Shown: one piece after another, positions 31,034 through 41,467 of the stretch
Layout of the letters: every line of letters begins with the position of its first letter
Position numbering within the stretch: the first letter of the stretch is position 1
Translations under genes and position numbers: made by a program
The notes under the pieces: model-generated
Told to the model about the DNA's origin: nothing
The model's input: only the letters and a program-made list of their open reading frames with translations
Database searches by the model: none
Source: Coriolopsis trogii
Lineage: Eukaryota; Basidiomycota; Agaricomycetes; Polyporales; Polyporaceae
Reading direction: 5' to 3'
Assembly: GCA_020543525.1 (NCBI GenBank)
Contig: JAHYIO010000033.1
Coordinates: forward strand, 434,001-498,000
DNA: 64,000 bases

Positions 31034-33328
31034 ATGTGGCTTCTTGATACCAAAACAGCACGACTTCAGCATTTCCATACTACTGCCGGCTTGCGCTACG
31101 CCATACTGTCGCACGTATGGGAGGGAGAGGAGCAATCATTCCAGGACGTTCAGGCCCTCAGTTCCGCCCAGAACGATCCACTCTCCCATGTCTCGACCAA
31201 AATCCGGAAGTCCTGCAGTGTCGCAGCACGAGACGGATTCGAGTGGCTGTGGATCGATACATGCTGCATCGACAAGACCAGCAGCTCGGAGCTCTCTGAA
31301 GCCATCAACTCCATGTACAACTGGTACGCCGGCTCCGCGATCTGCTACGCGTATCTGCACGACGTCCCCGACTCCGACGATCCCCATTCCCGCTCGTCCA
31401 GATTTCGCTCAAGTAGATGGTTCGAGCGCGGATGGACGTTACAGGAACTCATTGCGCCAGGCTATGTCGTCTTCCTTTCCCGTGCATGGTGTATGATCGG
31501 AACGAAGGACACCCTACGACTCGTAATCACGAAGAGGACCGGTATTGACGAAGAAGTCCTCACACACGCCCGCTCCGTGGACCAAGTAAGCATCGCACAA
31601 CGTATGTCCTGGGCCTCAAAGAGAGAAACCACGCGATTGGAGGACGAGGCGTACTGTCTCATGGGTATTTTCGGCGTTCATTTGCCCACCATCTACGGCG
31701 AAGGACGAAACGCCTTTTACAGGCTACAGGAAGAGATACTTCGCCGATGTCCTGATGAATCTATCTTTGCTTGGGGACCCCGATTCACCGCATCCAGCAT
31801 GTCACCCTTCGCGTCTACTCTCCGCCATTATACCCCAGATGCTACCATGCCACAGGGTCTTTTTGCCTCCTCTCCTTCGTCATTCTCCAACTCTGCAGAC
31901 CTGACTCTCATCCCGTATGACGAGTTTGCACAGCTCCTCGGACTCGGTTCCATCGCACCGCCAGAGTACCATATCACAAACTACGGAGTACGGGCGAAGT
32001 TGCCACTTTTATCATACACCACGAGGGTGTCAGGCCTATTCTCGGGCTCCAAGAAGCTGCCTCTCATTGCCCTGGCGTTTCAAAACAAAGATGGGGCCAT
32101 CGCAGCGCTCTTGTGCTACCCTCACCCATCCACCGCCGGCCGATTCTCTATCGGCATCACCCTCCGATATTCATGTAGTCCAACAGAAGAGCCGGAGTAC
32201 TGTCGGATTGTCTTCCTACCTAAAGACTCTCTGAATTCCGTTTCTGTCTTCATGACGGACACCATCCTGATCGCCTTCGATTCGCCCTCTGTCCATTCTG
32301 CGGCATCACAAGCGGGTCACCATCTGCGGAGGAACATCAGAGAAACGTCGACCCCCTCCCACATCTCCTTCGCTTTTTTCATCCCTCCACATGTGCTTCG
32401 CTCGAGTCGTCTCAACGGCTTCATTTTGAACCAGTCAACGGGCGTGTATCACCAGACAGCGGAGGGGATCCTGTTCGACGTTCAGTGGACGTGGAGCCAC
32501 TCCCTGAAGTCACTCACCTTTACTCACTACAACACACGCACGAGCATCCGGACGAATGTCATTATCACCGTCGGTCTCTCCTGTCTGTGCTCTGCCCTCT
32601 CTATGCCTGTTGTTCACGAAGGACTGGTGCCTGTCGGCGAGAACGGCACCACTCAGCACCCTGTCTGGTTTCAAGTCCGCTTTGAGAGCATCTATGAGGG
32701 GCTCCTCGCAGATGCTAGCCGTCGCAAAGCCGCACCATACCCCGACTTCTCCGAGGGCCCGCCAAGGGACCCCTCGATCACGATAGCCTCTGAGCTGAAG
32801 CCCTGCGGTAGCACACATCGCTGCACACACTCTCGCGCCCACATTCCTGTACATGATCCGAACTTCAGCATGCTCTTCGGCTGGTCCTCCACAATGTCCG
32901 TCGAGATACGCTTCGCTCGCTGGGAACAGTGTCACATTGGTACGGCCATGCACACGTACATCCTCGAGCGCATGGCGTTTTCTGGCCCCATCGGCATGAG
33001 AGAATCATGTACGAATGCAGATAAACTGTTGAAGGGACGCGGCCGTGCTACGCCGCGACATCTGTCAGGGGAGAATAACCAGCAAGACGTGCCGCCGACT
33101 TTCCTCAACGCGCACCGCGCGCTAGCGGAGAGGCTGAAGGATGTTCTCTGGGTGGATCGGTACCCAGCTGACAGTGACTATGAGATGTTAGCACGGGTTC
33201 GCAAACCGCGGAAGTCACGTATCATGGAACAAGTGTTCCCGGAAGCGGACGCAGATGACTTTGAGGACATATCTAGCGGGGGAGAGTCGTCTGACTGGGA
33301 ATCCGACGTGTTCAATGAGTCGGATTAG
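31034..33328 (+). CDS. HET-domain protein (heterokaryon incompatibility family)
   Basis: A single-exon gene of about 764 codons. HET domains are found in fungal allorecognition and cell-death proteins; some resemble TIR-type folds. The N-terminal third has the family blocks in order: GLRYAILSHVW (residues ~19-29), WLWIDTCCIDKTSSSELSEA (~73-92), INSMYNWYAGSAICYAYLHD, SRWFERGWTLQELIAPGYVV (~125-145) and MSWASKRETTRLEDEAYCLM then GIFGVHLPTIYGEG (~195-230). The rest (~240-764) has no recognised domain and ends in a very acidic tail (EADADDFEDISSGGESSDWE). The start at 31034 (MWLLDTKTARL) matches the usual start of these proteins. The lack of introns is normal for this family but stands out among the intron-rich neighbours. 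Specificity is unknown. Confidence 0.9.
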   Translation: MWLLDTKTARLQHFHTTAGLRYAILSHVWEGEEQSFQDVQALSSAQNDPLSHVSTKIRKSCSVAARDGFEWLWIDTCCIDKTSSSELSEAINSMYNWYAGSAICYAYLHDVPDSDDPHSRSSRFRSSRWFERGWTLQELIAPGYVVFLSRAWCMIGTKDTLRLVITKRTGIDEEVLTHARSVDQVSIAQRMSWASKRETTRLEDEAYCLMGIFGVHLPTIYGEGRNAFYRLQEEILRRCPDESIFAWGPRFTASSMSPFASTLRHYTPDATMPQGLFASSPSSFSNSADLTLIPYDEFAQLLGLGSIAPPEYHITNYGVRAKLPLLSYTTRVSGLFSGSKKLPLIALAFQNKDGAIAALLCYPHPSTAGRFSIGITLRYSCSPTEEPEYCRIVFLPKDSLNSVSVFMTDTILIAFDSPSVHSAASQAGHHLRRNIRETSTPSHISFAFFIPPHVLRSSRLNGFILNQSTGVYHQTAEGILFDVQWTWSHSLKSLTFTHYNTRTSIRTNVIITVGLSCLCSALSMPVVHEGLVPVGENGTTQHPVWFQVRFESIYEGLLADASRRKAAPYPDFSEGPPRDPSITIASELKPCGSTHRCTHSRAHIPVHDPNFSMLFGWSSTMSVEIRFARWEQCHIGTAMHTYILERMAFSGPIGMRESCTNADKLLKGRGRATPRHLSGENNQQDVPPTFLNAHRALAERLKDVLWVDRYPADSDYEMLARVRKPRKSRIMEQVFPEADADDFEDISSGGESSDWESDVFNESD

Positions 33329-34360
33329 ACATCAGGACCATCCGCACATGCTGTTCGAGAAGTGGTCGATCGATGGTCGAGTCTTACAATCGTATCGTCG
33401 TCGTGATACCTTTTCAGTTTTCAGCTTCAATGAAGACAATATGAGATACTCCTTCATGATGCATCCACGGTGTTTCTTGATCACGGCCCCGGGTTGTCCA
33501 TACGTTCTCACGACCTGTTCTGCCTGTCGAGCGCTCCGAGTTGTTGTCCACGAGCCTCTTGCTTGCTCGTCAAACACGCACTCCTTCTCTCCTCTCGACT
33601 CTTATATGCGACCTCTGTCATGCCCGTTACTATTATAGCTCAGGATGGTGTTTTGAGACGAAGGATTATAAGGCATAGCCCGGAAGTCGTACGCTTTCCT
33701 TCACCTCAAGATCTGCAGCAACCACCGCAGGGTCGTATGAAGGATGGCTCGGACGCATGACGTTCTCATGTCGCCCCAAGTTTGCCTTACGAGGGCTCTA
33801 CGCTGGTAAGCACACCTGGCAAGTGGCGTAACCTTGCTCTTTCACCTCAGTCTGCGTCGGTGGCGTGGCAGGGAACTCTCTACGTCCTTTTGGGCAATGA
33901 GGTACGTCGAGGTCTCCTGTATCCACTGAGAGCTTTCCATGCCTGCACTGACATCGCTCGTTGTGACGGCAGACACGACGCGGAGACCGCATTCGTACCA
34001 ATTGTATGATGATCAATCAGGTCGTGGGCATACGTTCGGCCTGGTATTGCTCCCATATCCCCAATCCTTCCTATTCGTATACGCAGCCTTCCAGGATCAC
34101 AACGTATTCAGCGCCGGCGAATGATCGCAGACTTGGCTGTCCTTCGGGGGCGCCGCTATGTGAATGAAGAACTGCACGACTGACTACGGTGCGTAGCTGA
34201 AAGCCAGTGGTGAAGTCAACAATCATTCGGGGTCGACACAGCGCAGCATATTTCAAACTTCATCATATTCTCAGCGAGAGAGATGGAAAGCGTGAGGTCC
34301 CATGCATACAAAAGGACCTCAGAGTGAGCGCACTTTTCGGCTCTCTCTCACTCTTTGCTC
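33329..34360. other. 1 kb without a recognised gene
   Basis: Short ORFs on both strands lack family patterns and splice context. The last part must contain the promoter of the membrane-anchored protein gene. Confidence 0.4.
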
Positions 34361-35865
34361 ATGAGCTGCAAGGCCATGACTTACGTCTTCCATTCTTACC
34401 TTGCTCTGGCTACGCAGTTGTTCTTCTACGTCAAAGCACAGCGCACCACTGCTCAGTGTGGCACTAGCTATGACTGGGTACGTCGCCAGTCACCGCACGA
34501 TTTGCGATCTGCTGACCGGCGGCTTGCTGTGCAGATGAACAACACCCTCGGACAGAGCCCGTGCCTTGTGGCTGCCTGGCTGGACTACCCATGTCAAGGA
34601 GGTGAGTCGTGTCTCTGATAGCAACATCGAAGTACACTGAAAGTATTGCCCTAGGCCTGACTGTGCATCCAGGCCCGTACTTCGCACACGACAACGGTGG
34701 AGCTACCGCATGCGTCTGCAACACAGTATACTATTCGGTGGTCTCGGCGTGTGCAGTCTGCCAGGGCTTGCAAGGCACTGAAGGGATTGTCGAGTATGTT
34801 CTTAGCATATCCTTTCACGAAGTTACGAAACGATGACTGCATATGTCAGCTGGCCAACTTGGAGCGCGAATTGTGACGAAGCATCTGTTGGACAGTACGC
34901 AGCAGACTTGTTCCGGTACTGCTCGAATGCTAACGGAGGGTCAGATATACTGAGCCTATCCCTGACCAGACGATGGTTCCATCGTGGGCATATCTCAATC
35001 TCACGGTACGATCCCTGGCTTGAAATCTTGCGCGTTGAGATTCACAGAATTACTCGACAGACGGACCAGCTTTTTGATGTTGCCGTTGCATCAAGGTTAG
35101 CTATACAAGGTAAGCATCGTGCAAAAGCACGTCTTTTGCTCAAGTATTGGAATCCCACTCTCGCTTTCTGATTGACCGTAACAGGTACCGTAAGCATATT
35201 GCCCACGCAAGGTAGTGCAAACACAGTGTCCTCCACCACGGGCTCTACGACTACTTCTCCTCCCTCCTCATTGGCCTCGCGCTCGACGTCACCAACTGCC
35301 GCCCTCGATCCAACAAGTACCTCCGCGCAGCGCCCATCCGAAAACCACACGAAGGTCGGTCCCATTGTAGGTGGCACCATCACGGCCTTGGTATGCGTCT
35401 CTGCACTCGTGTGCATCATATGGTTGCTCCGTCGTCGCCGTCGTGCGCAGACTGCTCTTAGCGCACGCGAGGACGACAATTCTGAGTATACCCAAGCTGT
35501 GCGATCTGAGAAAGGGCAATTGGTGATATACGTACGCTCACAATTGACTTGCCAAATCAGAAGAGAGCTTCTGACCATGAACGGTGTGTTCACAGGATCC
35601 CAACAATCCGAGCACTTTCCCGCCGACCAGCGAAAAGCCGATTAGAGTACATGGAAGGCCGCAGGATGACCGTACCCTTCAAACGTCTGGTGGTGCGTCG
35701 CAGCTTTTCTCTCGATCACATTCTGAGCGGTCCACTGAAGGTTGGTCCTGCAGGAGCATCTCAAAGTATGAGCTATGCGGGGAGGGCCGAGATCTGTGCA
35801 TGATGCCTTGCTGGCGCCATCGGTCCCTGGCTTTCACCTCGAGGACGATCAATATACACAGCTAG
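34361..35865 (+). CDS. Cys-rich secretory-pathway protein with single membrane anchor
   Basis: Exon 1 (MSCKAMTYVFHSYLALATQL, then FFYVKAQRTTAQCGTSYDW) gives a hydrophobic signal peptide. Further exons read MNNTLGQSPCLVAAWLDYPC, then a block around GGATACVCNTVYYSVVSACA with VCQGLQG, and WPTWSANCDEASVG. This regular Cys spacing is found in an expanded, uncharacterised agaricomycete family. A Ser/Thr-rich stalk (TVSSTTGSTTTSPPSSLASR) suggests O-glycosylation. A transmembrane helix follows (IVGGTITALVCVSALVCIIW) with a positive stop LLRRRRRAQ, so the Cys-rich part should face outside. The cytoplasmic tail runs to the TAG at 35863-35865. Total about 300 residues. Function unknown; surface sensing or wall contact would fit the layout. 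Confidence 0.7.
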
Positions 35866-36410
35866 TGAAGTTAACGAACCCGAACCATCTATACAATTAT
35901 CTCGATGTGCATGAATACACGCAGATGTCTTGCATTCTCCAGAAAGGACAATGATGAACGAGCTCATGTGCGACGCCTGCCATGATTTGCCCTTCGCATG
36001 CTGTAGAGTGTCGCTGTACTCCAGACCGTGCTAGTCGGACAAACTGAAGGCGAATGATAGGTGCGCATTCTGCGATTGTGTTGACGAATTGTCGACAGCG
36101 TGCTCTTTCCGGCAGGTCTCCTCGTGTGCACATTCTGTCGGATAACTACCGTGTACGTACAAGCTCGGTTAAGCTCATGCTCTCACATTACTCAGGGTCC
36201 CGTCAGGCAGCCCTGAGAGGGATATATAAATACATATTGTGAATGCGGCTCACCTTCTCTGGGCTACCGCAGCCACGTACAGGCCTCTCCGGTAGGGTCT
36301 TGTTGCACGTAACTTGCCTCAACATAAATCTGAGTCGAAGTGGCCGCGAATATGCCCCGCGTCCCCAGTGAGCCAAGCGATCCTCTGCATATCGATGTCA
36401 CTAATGTGTC
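35866..36410. other. intergenic, nothing recognised
   Basis: No gene-like pattern. TATATAAATA near 36221-36233 may be a core promoter element for the next gene, about 180 bp upstream of its start. Confidence 0.35.
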
Positions 36411-37551
36411 ATGCCGTTCTCAGGGGCCGACAAGCTAATTCCCGCGCCGGAGGAGATCGCACTCTGCATCTACAAGAAGAACACATACGGCGATTTTTCT
36501 CTACAGGCTCAGATGGGTCTCGAAAACGATCGCTGGATGGTGAAGGAGATGACAGTACGAGCCAGCATCATACGTGAAGGCTATCGTAGAGATCTAACGA
36601 ATCTTGCAGGAGGCGACGCGAAAAGCCGCTTGTGAATTCTTCAAGTTCTCGCCTCTGAGGCAAGTGCGAATCCAGCGACCGGAACGGATACAGGCCGTTA
36701 AAGATAGAGTGCGTATCGTTGGATCGTAACATATATCGGACAAACGATGTTGAGAACGAATGCCATCTAGGTCGTCAAACAATGTCCGTATTTGTCTAAG
36801 TACGAGGACGGATGGCCCGTGTCTCGATACATCCACATCTTTCTGAAGAACTATCACCCCCCAAACTACACTGGGCCTTCGAAGAGAGGGCGCAAACCTG
36901 GGAGAAAAGTGACCAGATTCATCTCGTATGGCAATCGCTCAGCTTACCGGGATATTGCAGGTTCTAGCGGAACAGCCTAAGGTCAGCGTGAAGAGAGCCA
37001 GACTGATGCAGAAACATTCCCGCCCTGGACCGGGTCGGCATTCGAGAGGCTACATTCCTGAGGCTGAGGCTGAATCTGAATCTGAATCTGAATCTGAAGA
37101 CGCGAGCGGCGAAGACCTGGGTAAGTGGTGGCGACAGCTTCTCTAGGTTTGCAGAGATTCTGACGGATCAACAGAGATTCACGAAGCAAATGTGATTTAT
37201 CATTTCTATCGCACACTCACACATACTGACTATATGCAGTCTCACTCCCTTCCGAGGCAAGCCTCGTCAAATGACATCCACAAGGAGACAATGGCGAAGA
37301 CCCATTCGGCCGTTCACGCGTTCTTGACCGACCTCAAGCTCCCTTTGGGCGACATTGAGGGATTCACGCGTGTATTCGAGGACATGGGCATCAAAACACA
37401 GGATTATCTTGAGCTCTTCGCAAGCATGGAGACTCGTGACACGTGGCTTCGCGAACTGAAGGCAGAGGGGAAGATCACAGACATACAAATGCGGCTTGTG
37501 CGGGAAGGCTTGGAGAGGATGCAGAGCGAAATCGCAACCAGGAAAGCCTAA
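36411..37551 (+). CDS. hypothetical protein with acidic Ser-Glu repeat
   Basis: About seven exons join in frame: MPFSGADKLIPAPEEIALCI opens the protein, followed by a Lys/Arg-rich exon (FFKFSPLRQVRIQRPERIQA), DGWPVSRYIHIFLKNYHPPN, a basic stretch (SKRGRKPGRK), then EAEAESESESESEDASGEDL and a C-terminal helical domain (HAFLTDLKLPLGDIEGFTRV then FEDMGIKTQDYLELFASMET) ending at 37549-37551. The C-terminal block, with a MxTRDxWLRELxxEGKIT-like pattern, recurs in agaricomycete hypothetical proteins as far as I recall. The basic patch could be a nuclear localisation signal. I do not recognise a catalytic domain. Confidence 0.6.
37060..37100. repeat. CTGAAT microsatellite in coding sequence
   Basis: About four to five CTGAAT/CTGAGG hexamers encode the alternating Ser/Ala-Glu run. 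Hexamer steps keep the reading frame, so length variation would be tolerated. Confidence 0.7.
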
Positions 37552-38156
37552 CAAGCAAGCCGCGACCGCTTCTCCGAACCTTCCTGTATCAATGTCAGTG
37601 CTTGCGCCAACGTCCGGCTTGACGCTCTGGAGGATCATGACGGAGGCGACGTAGTCTCGCCTGTGAACTTAGTTGCTATATTATGCGAAACAGTTGGTAT
37701 ACGTAGATGGAATCCGAATATGGCACATGCAACGGCGTTCGTAGGTCTGTCGTAGAAGATGGAACCCACACGTCCGCCGAGTACTTGCAGTGTACTGCTT
37801 GCCCCGTCTTGCTTCTGATCTCAACTCCCTTCCCACATCTTGCGCGACACGTTAGTGCAACTTACTCGCCAGGAACTGCCGACACAGATCTTTCACTATA
37901 CACATCCCGGTCTCGTCAGTTTCCTGTCGCAAATGGACGGCTCCAGACTCCAGTTGCGTTCGATTCTCCCGCCATAGACCAAGGACCCGTGGCCGTCGAA
38001 CGCGCCCATGTCAACATGTAATTCGGTGCTGCCCTTCCGCGACGGCGGCTCACAACATACTTACCGATATTGTTAGCAGTGGGAAATCTGCTCCGATTGA
38101 AGAAGATGAGAGCTCAGAGAACGTTTAACAACAAGCAACTAATGTCTGAGTGGTAT
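37552..38156. other. intergenic, nothing recognised
   Basis: A 104-codon plus-strand ORF at 37707 has no supporting pattern. Confidence 0.4.
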
Positions 38157-38239
38157 GGCCTGGTGGTCTAGTAGTATGATTCCTTCTTAGGGCTTATGGC
38201 ATTTGGAGGAGGTCCCGGGTTCAATTCCCGGCCAGGCCC
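38157..38239 (+). tRNA. tRNA-Pro (AGG) with 11-nt intron
   Basis: The acceptor stem GGCCTGG pairs with CCAGGCC at 38232-38238. The D arm GGTCTAGTAGTATGATT, the anticodon stem CCTTC/GGAGG and the T arm CCGGGTTCAATTCCCGG are all present. The loop TTAGGG gives anticodon AGG, and about 11 nt (CTTATGGCATT) interrupt it after position 37, the usual place for a nuclear tRNA intron. A run of five T follows near 38255, suitable for Pol III termination. Confidence 0.93.
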
Positions 38240-38746
38240 GTTGAGGTGTGCGTTGATTTTTACCTTCAAGGACATGTTGAGGCCACCACACATACAGCGG
38301 TTGGCCTTTCGATTGCATGTCTTTTGCCTGTCCGTACTTCAATGGTTACGAGGCGTTTGCGCACGTATGTTTCCCGTTCTTGACCGAATTTGCCTCTTAG
38401 TGGATTGTAGCTAAGGGTGGTGGAATAGGAATTATCGACGAGGGAGATTGGACAAACTAATATGGTGAGATATTGCAAGGCCTCTGGAGGCTGATGTTTG
38501 TAAGTCAAATGATTACCAAAGTATCGAGATAACTCTAGGGATGCCACACTCCGATTTTACCGGAGTTAGCTGCGACTGGGTGATGACTCACCGGGGTCTT
38601 CCTCGCTCGAGTTGAGGCCATGAGTGCCTTTGAATGGCCAGGTATTTAAAGCCAGAGCAAAGGGCAAACAAGCACAACACTTCACTTCGACATCAGAGAG
38701 GTTTCCGGGCCAAAAACCGTTTCACACACGACCCAACTTGAACAAT
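38240..38746. promoter_or_regulatory. intergenic with TATA-like box of the NmrA-like gene
   Basis: TATTTAAA at 38643-38650 lies about 100 bp before the ATG at 38747. Nothing else was recognised. Confidence 0.45.
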
Positions 38747-39961
38747 ATGGCATACGACAAACCGCTCGCTCTCGTCGTCGGCGCATCAGGTTTCACCGGG
38801 AAAAGCGTCGTCGACGGTCTCGTAAAATCCGGTAACTACGTATGTCCCTCCAGCTCTTGCACAACTCGTGAATATGTGCTGACGTCCCATACAGCGCGTC
38901 GCGGCTCTAGTTCGCCCCAGTTCGCTGGCGAAGCCCGCGACGGAGAAGCTCCGCGCTGCCGGAGTTGAAATCCGCACCGGGGACGTCACGGATCCGCTGG
39001 AGAAGCTGAAGGAAGCCCTCGCCGGGGTCGACATCGTCATCAGCGCCGTGCACGGCTTCGTCGTCCCCGCCCAGCGCGGACTCTTCGCAGCAGCGAAGGA
39101 AGCCGGGGTGCGCCGCGTCGTGCCCTGCGACTGGGCGACCCCTGGCGCCCCCGGGTACCAAGCGAGCCTCGACGCTGTAAGTCTCGCTTCCCGTGGACCA
39201 TCGGGCATCATACTCGAAACACAGGAGCATTGACCCACTGGCAAACCCCATTGTCGTGCAGAAAATCGCCATACGGGAATACATCAAAGAACTCGGCCTG
39301 GGATACACGATCATCGACGTCGGCTGGTGGATGAGCTTCTTCCTGCCGCTGCCCGTTGAGACCCCGGTACCGCAGTTGGTCAAGACGTACACCTGGACGG
39401 TGTACGGTGGAGGAGATGACCCGCAACTCCTCACGGACACCCGCCGCATCGGCTTCTACGTCGCACGCATTCTTGCGGACGAGCGCACGCTTAACAAGGC
39501 CGTGATCATCTGGGAGGACGTAGCGACGCAAAACGAGGCGTACGCACTTGCGGAAAGATACTCGGGCGAAGCGGCGGCGCTGAAGGCCAAGCGGATCGAC
39601 GTGAGTTACCGAGTGGCGCATTTGAAGGGTTTGCCCGGGGATTGACATGTTTGCGTTCCAGGTCAGCGTAGAGGAACTCACCAAGTCTAGACAGGCTGCG
39701 CACGATGCGCTCGCCAAGGACCCGGAAAATGCGGGCATCAAGCTGCAAATGACTTGGCTTGACTTTGTGTACAGTCTGTACGTCCTGAAGGAGAACACAC
39801 TGGAGAGCGCGAAGAAGCTCGGGTACCTGGACGTGCATGAGCTTTACCCCGACCTACCGAGGTACAAGTTCGAAGACTTTGCGAAGGAGTTCTACACGTG
39901 GGAGAACCCGGGAGAGATGTACTTGAGGGAGGGTACGAAAGAGCACGTAGAGAAACTGTAG
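38747..39961 (+). CDS. NmrA-like / isoflavone-reductase-like NAD(P)-binding protein
   Basis: Atypical short-chain dehydrogenase of the NmrA/isoflavone reductase group; such proteins reduce small aromatic compounds or sense NADP. Four exons (38747-38839, 38895-39176, 39262-39600, 39662-39961) encode about 338 residues. Exon 1 starts MAYDKPLALVVGASGFTG, with the Rossmann GxxGxxG-type motif at residues ~11-17. Exon 2 has RVAALVRPSSLAKPATEKLR, where an Arg after strand 2 suggests NADPH, then GVDIVISAVHGF and VRRVVPCDWATPG. Exon 3 has YIKELGLGYTIIDVGWWMSF, and exon 4 closes with KFEDFAKEFYTWENPGEMY. The substrate cannot be read from the sequence. A TATA-like element lies 100 bp upstream. Confidence 0.88.
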
Positions 39962-40403
39962 ACCAGTGCGATACTCCTAGTGTTGATCGCATGTCCAGGG
40001 ATGAATATTCATGTTGCAATATCCGACTATGCTGCCACCAAAAGTGATTTATCTCTGACGCCTGCCACGGGACAGCTGAGAGGCACCTTAGAGGGAAACG
40101 AACCTCGAAGTAGAGGAGTGCGATTGGGCCGGGGACCGTTCATAGAGGTAGTGGTAGTAGAATCCAGAGTAACGGTACAGCCACAACGTGCTCAACAAAG
40201 ACTCCGGTAGTTGCCGACTAGACCCAAACGTGGAGGGATGTCCCACCGACAACATATCATAGAGTAGTTGAAGCCATTAAACAGAAGTCTGCATGTTTAC
40301 AAGATAGTGTTGTAAATAGGATTTATCGCTATGTTAGGCGGGTATAGGTCGTCAGAGTCATCATGTCGTGTCTGGGGCAGATGCGCCGCCAAGCCATCCG
40401 CGG
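39962..40403. other. intergenic between convergent genes
   Basis: Nothing recognised; it holds the 3' ends of two convergent genes. Confidence 0.4.
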
Positions 40404-41467
40404 TCATAGTCTCACAGAGACATGACTCACGCCAACGACGGGCTGCAAGCTACTCCGCGATACGTGTTCCACCCCCAGCAAGAGCACTTGACTGGGCGTC
40501 ACCTCCTCGTCCTCGTGTCGCAGCGGATTCCCGATCTGTCGCTCTCTGTCCTGTACGCACCCTTGATGAGCACCGAATCGGACCACGAGCCTCAAACCCC
40601 GGACGCCGGGTGGAAGAAAATAAAGCGGAAAGACGCGCACCATGAAACGTTCAATTTCCTTCGCAAGGATCACGGCCAGCTCCCCCCGCGTCGGTCGCTT
40701 GTTCTTGGAGCGCCTGACGTTCGTCTGGTGTTCGTACGGCTGGTGTCCCTCGATCTGTCGACACCTGTCAGTATCAGCATCATGGATCGTGGCATGAGCG
40801 TCGCTGTTTCGCCGCCTCCGCGACCCGGGCAGGCACAGGACACAGGACGCAGGACGCAAGTCGGACCACTCACCATCAGCCTGACGGACATCTTCTGGCG
40901 TATGCTAACATCCGCGGAAAACGCAGGCTCGTCCGCGTCCTGCACGCACCGCACGTCTTCGCGCGCCGCGGCCTCGACGCTCACGCGCCGGCCGAAGGCG
41001 ATGGAGGGGATAGGCGCGGCCGTGAGCGAGGCGCCGTTGCTGTACGGTTCTTGGGCGAGGATCTGTGTGTGTAACGTGTTCGTGTTGTGAGGTTATTGGT
41101 TGTGCGGTGCAGAAGGCGTCAGTTGTGGATTCGGATGAGGAATGGAGGAAACTCCGGTACGGACCGTGATAGGTTCGTCTACCTCCATCGAACCGGCGTC
41201 GGAGGAAGCGGAAGAAGCCGAGGAAGTGTCGCAGGATGGTAGTGACTCGACGCTCCTCGAAGGGGTTGCCTCTTCCTCGCTTTGTACGGTCTTCTAAGCA
41301 GAGGATGAGCGACATAAGTCTATAGCAGAACTGGGTTTCAGAAAAAGAGCACGCACCGGATTCGCATCTGGTTCGGAGAGGCATCGGAGAAGGCCTTCAC
41401 AAGCATCGCAGCACGTCCCGTAGGTGGACTGGAAGCAAACAGCGCAAAGCCCAAAGGTTCGGTGCAT
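40404..41467 (-). CDS. probable uncharacterised protein with N-terminal Cys cluster
   Basis: The minus strand from 41467 reads MHRTFGLCAVCFQSTYGTCC then DACEGLLRCLSEPDANP, with Cys spacing that could bind zinc. A GTGCGT donor and a TTAG acceptor join this in phase to KTVQSEEEATPSRSVESLPS and a Ser/Asp-rich linker. Then come ILAQEPYSNGASLTAAPIPS with IAFGRRVSVEAAARED, the exon EGHQPYEHQTNVRRSKNKRP with TRGELAVILAKEIERF, and a last exon ending at 40404. In the linker the same frame continues through one TAA near 41107-41109, so either a small intron with its donor at about 41210 or 41190 removes it, or the copy carries a nonsense mutation. No family recognised. Confidence 0.45.
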
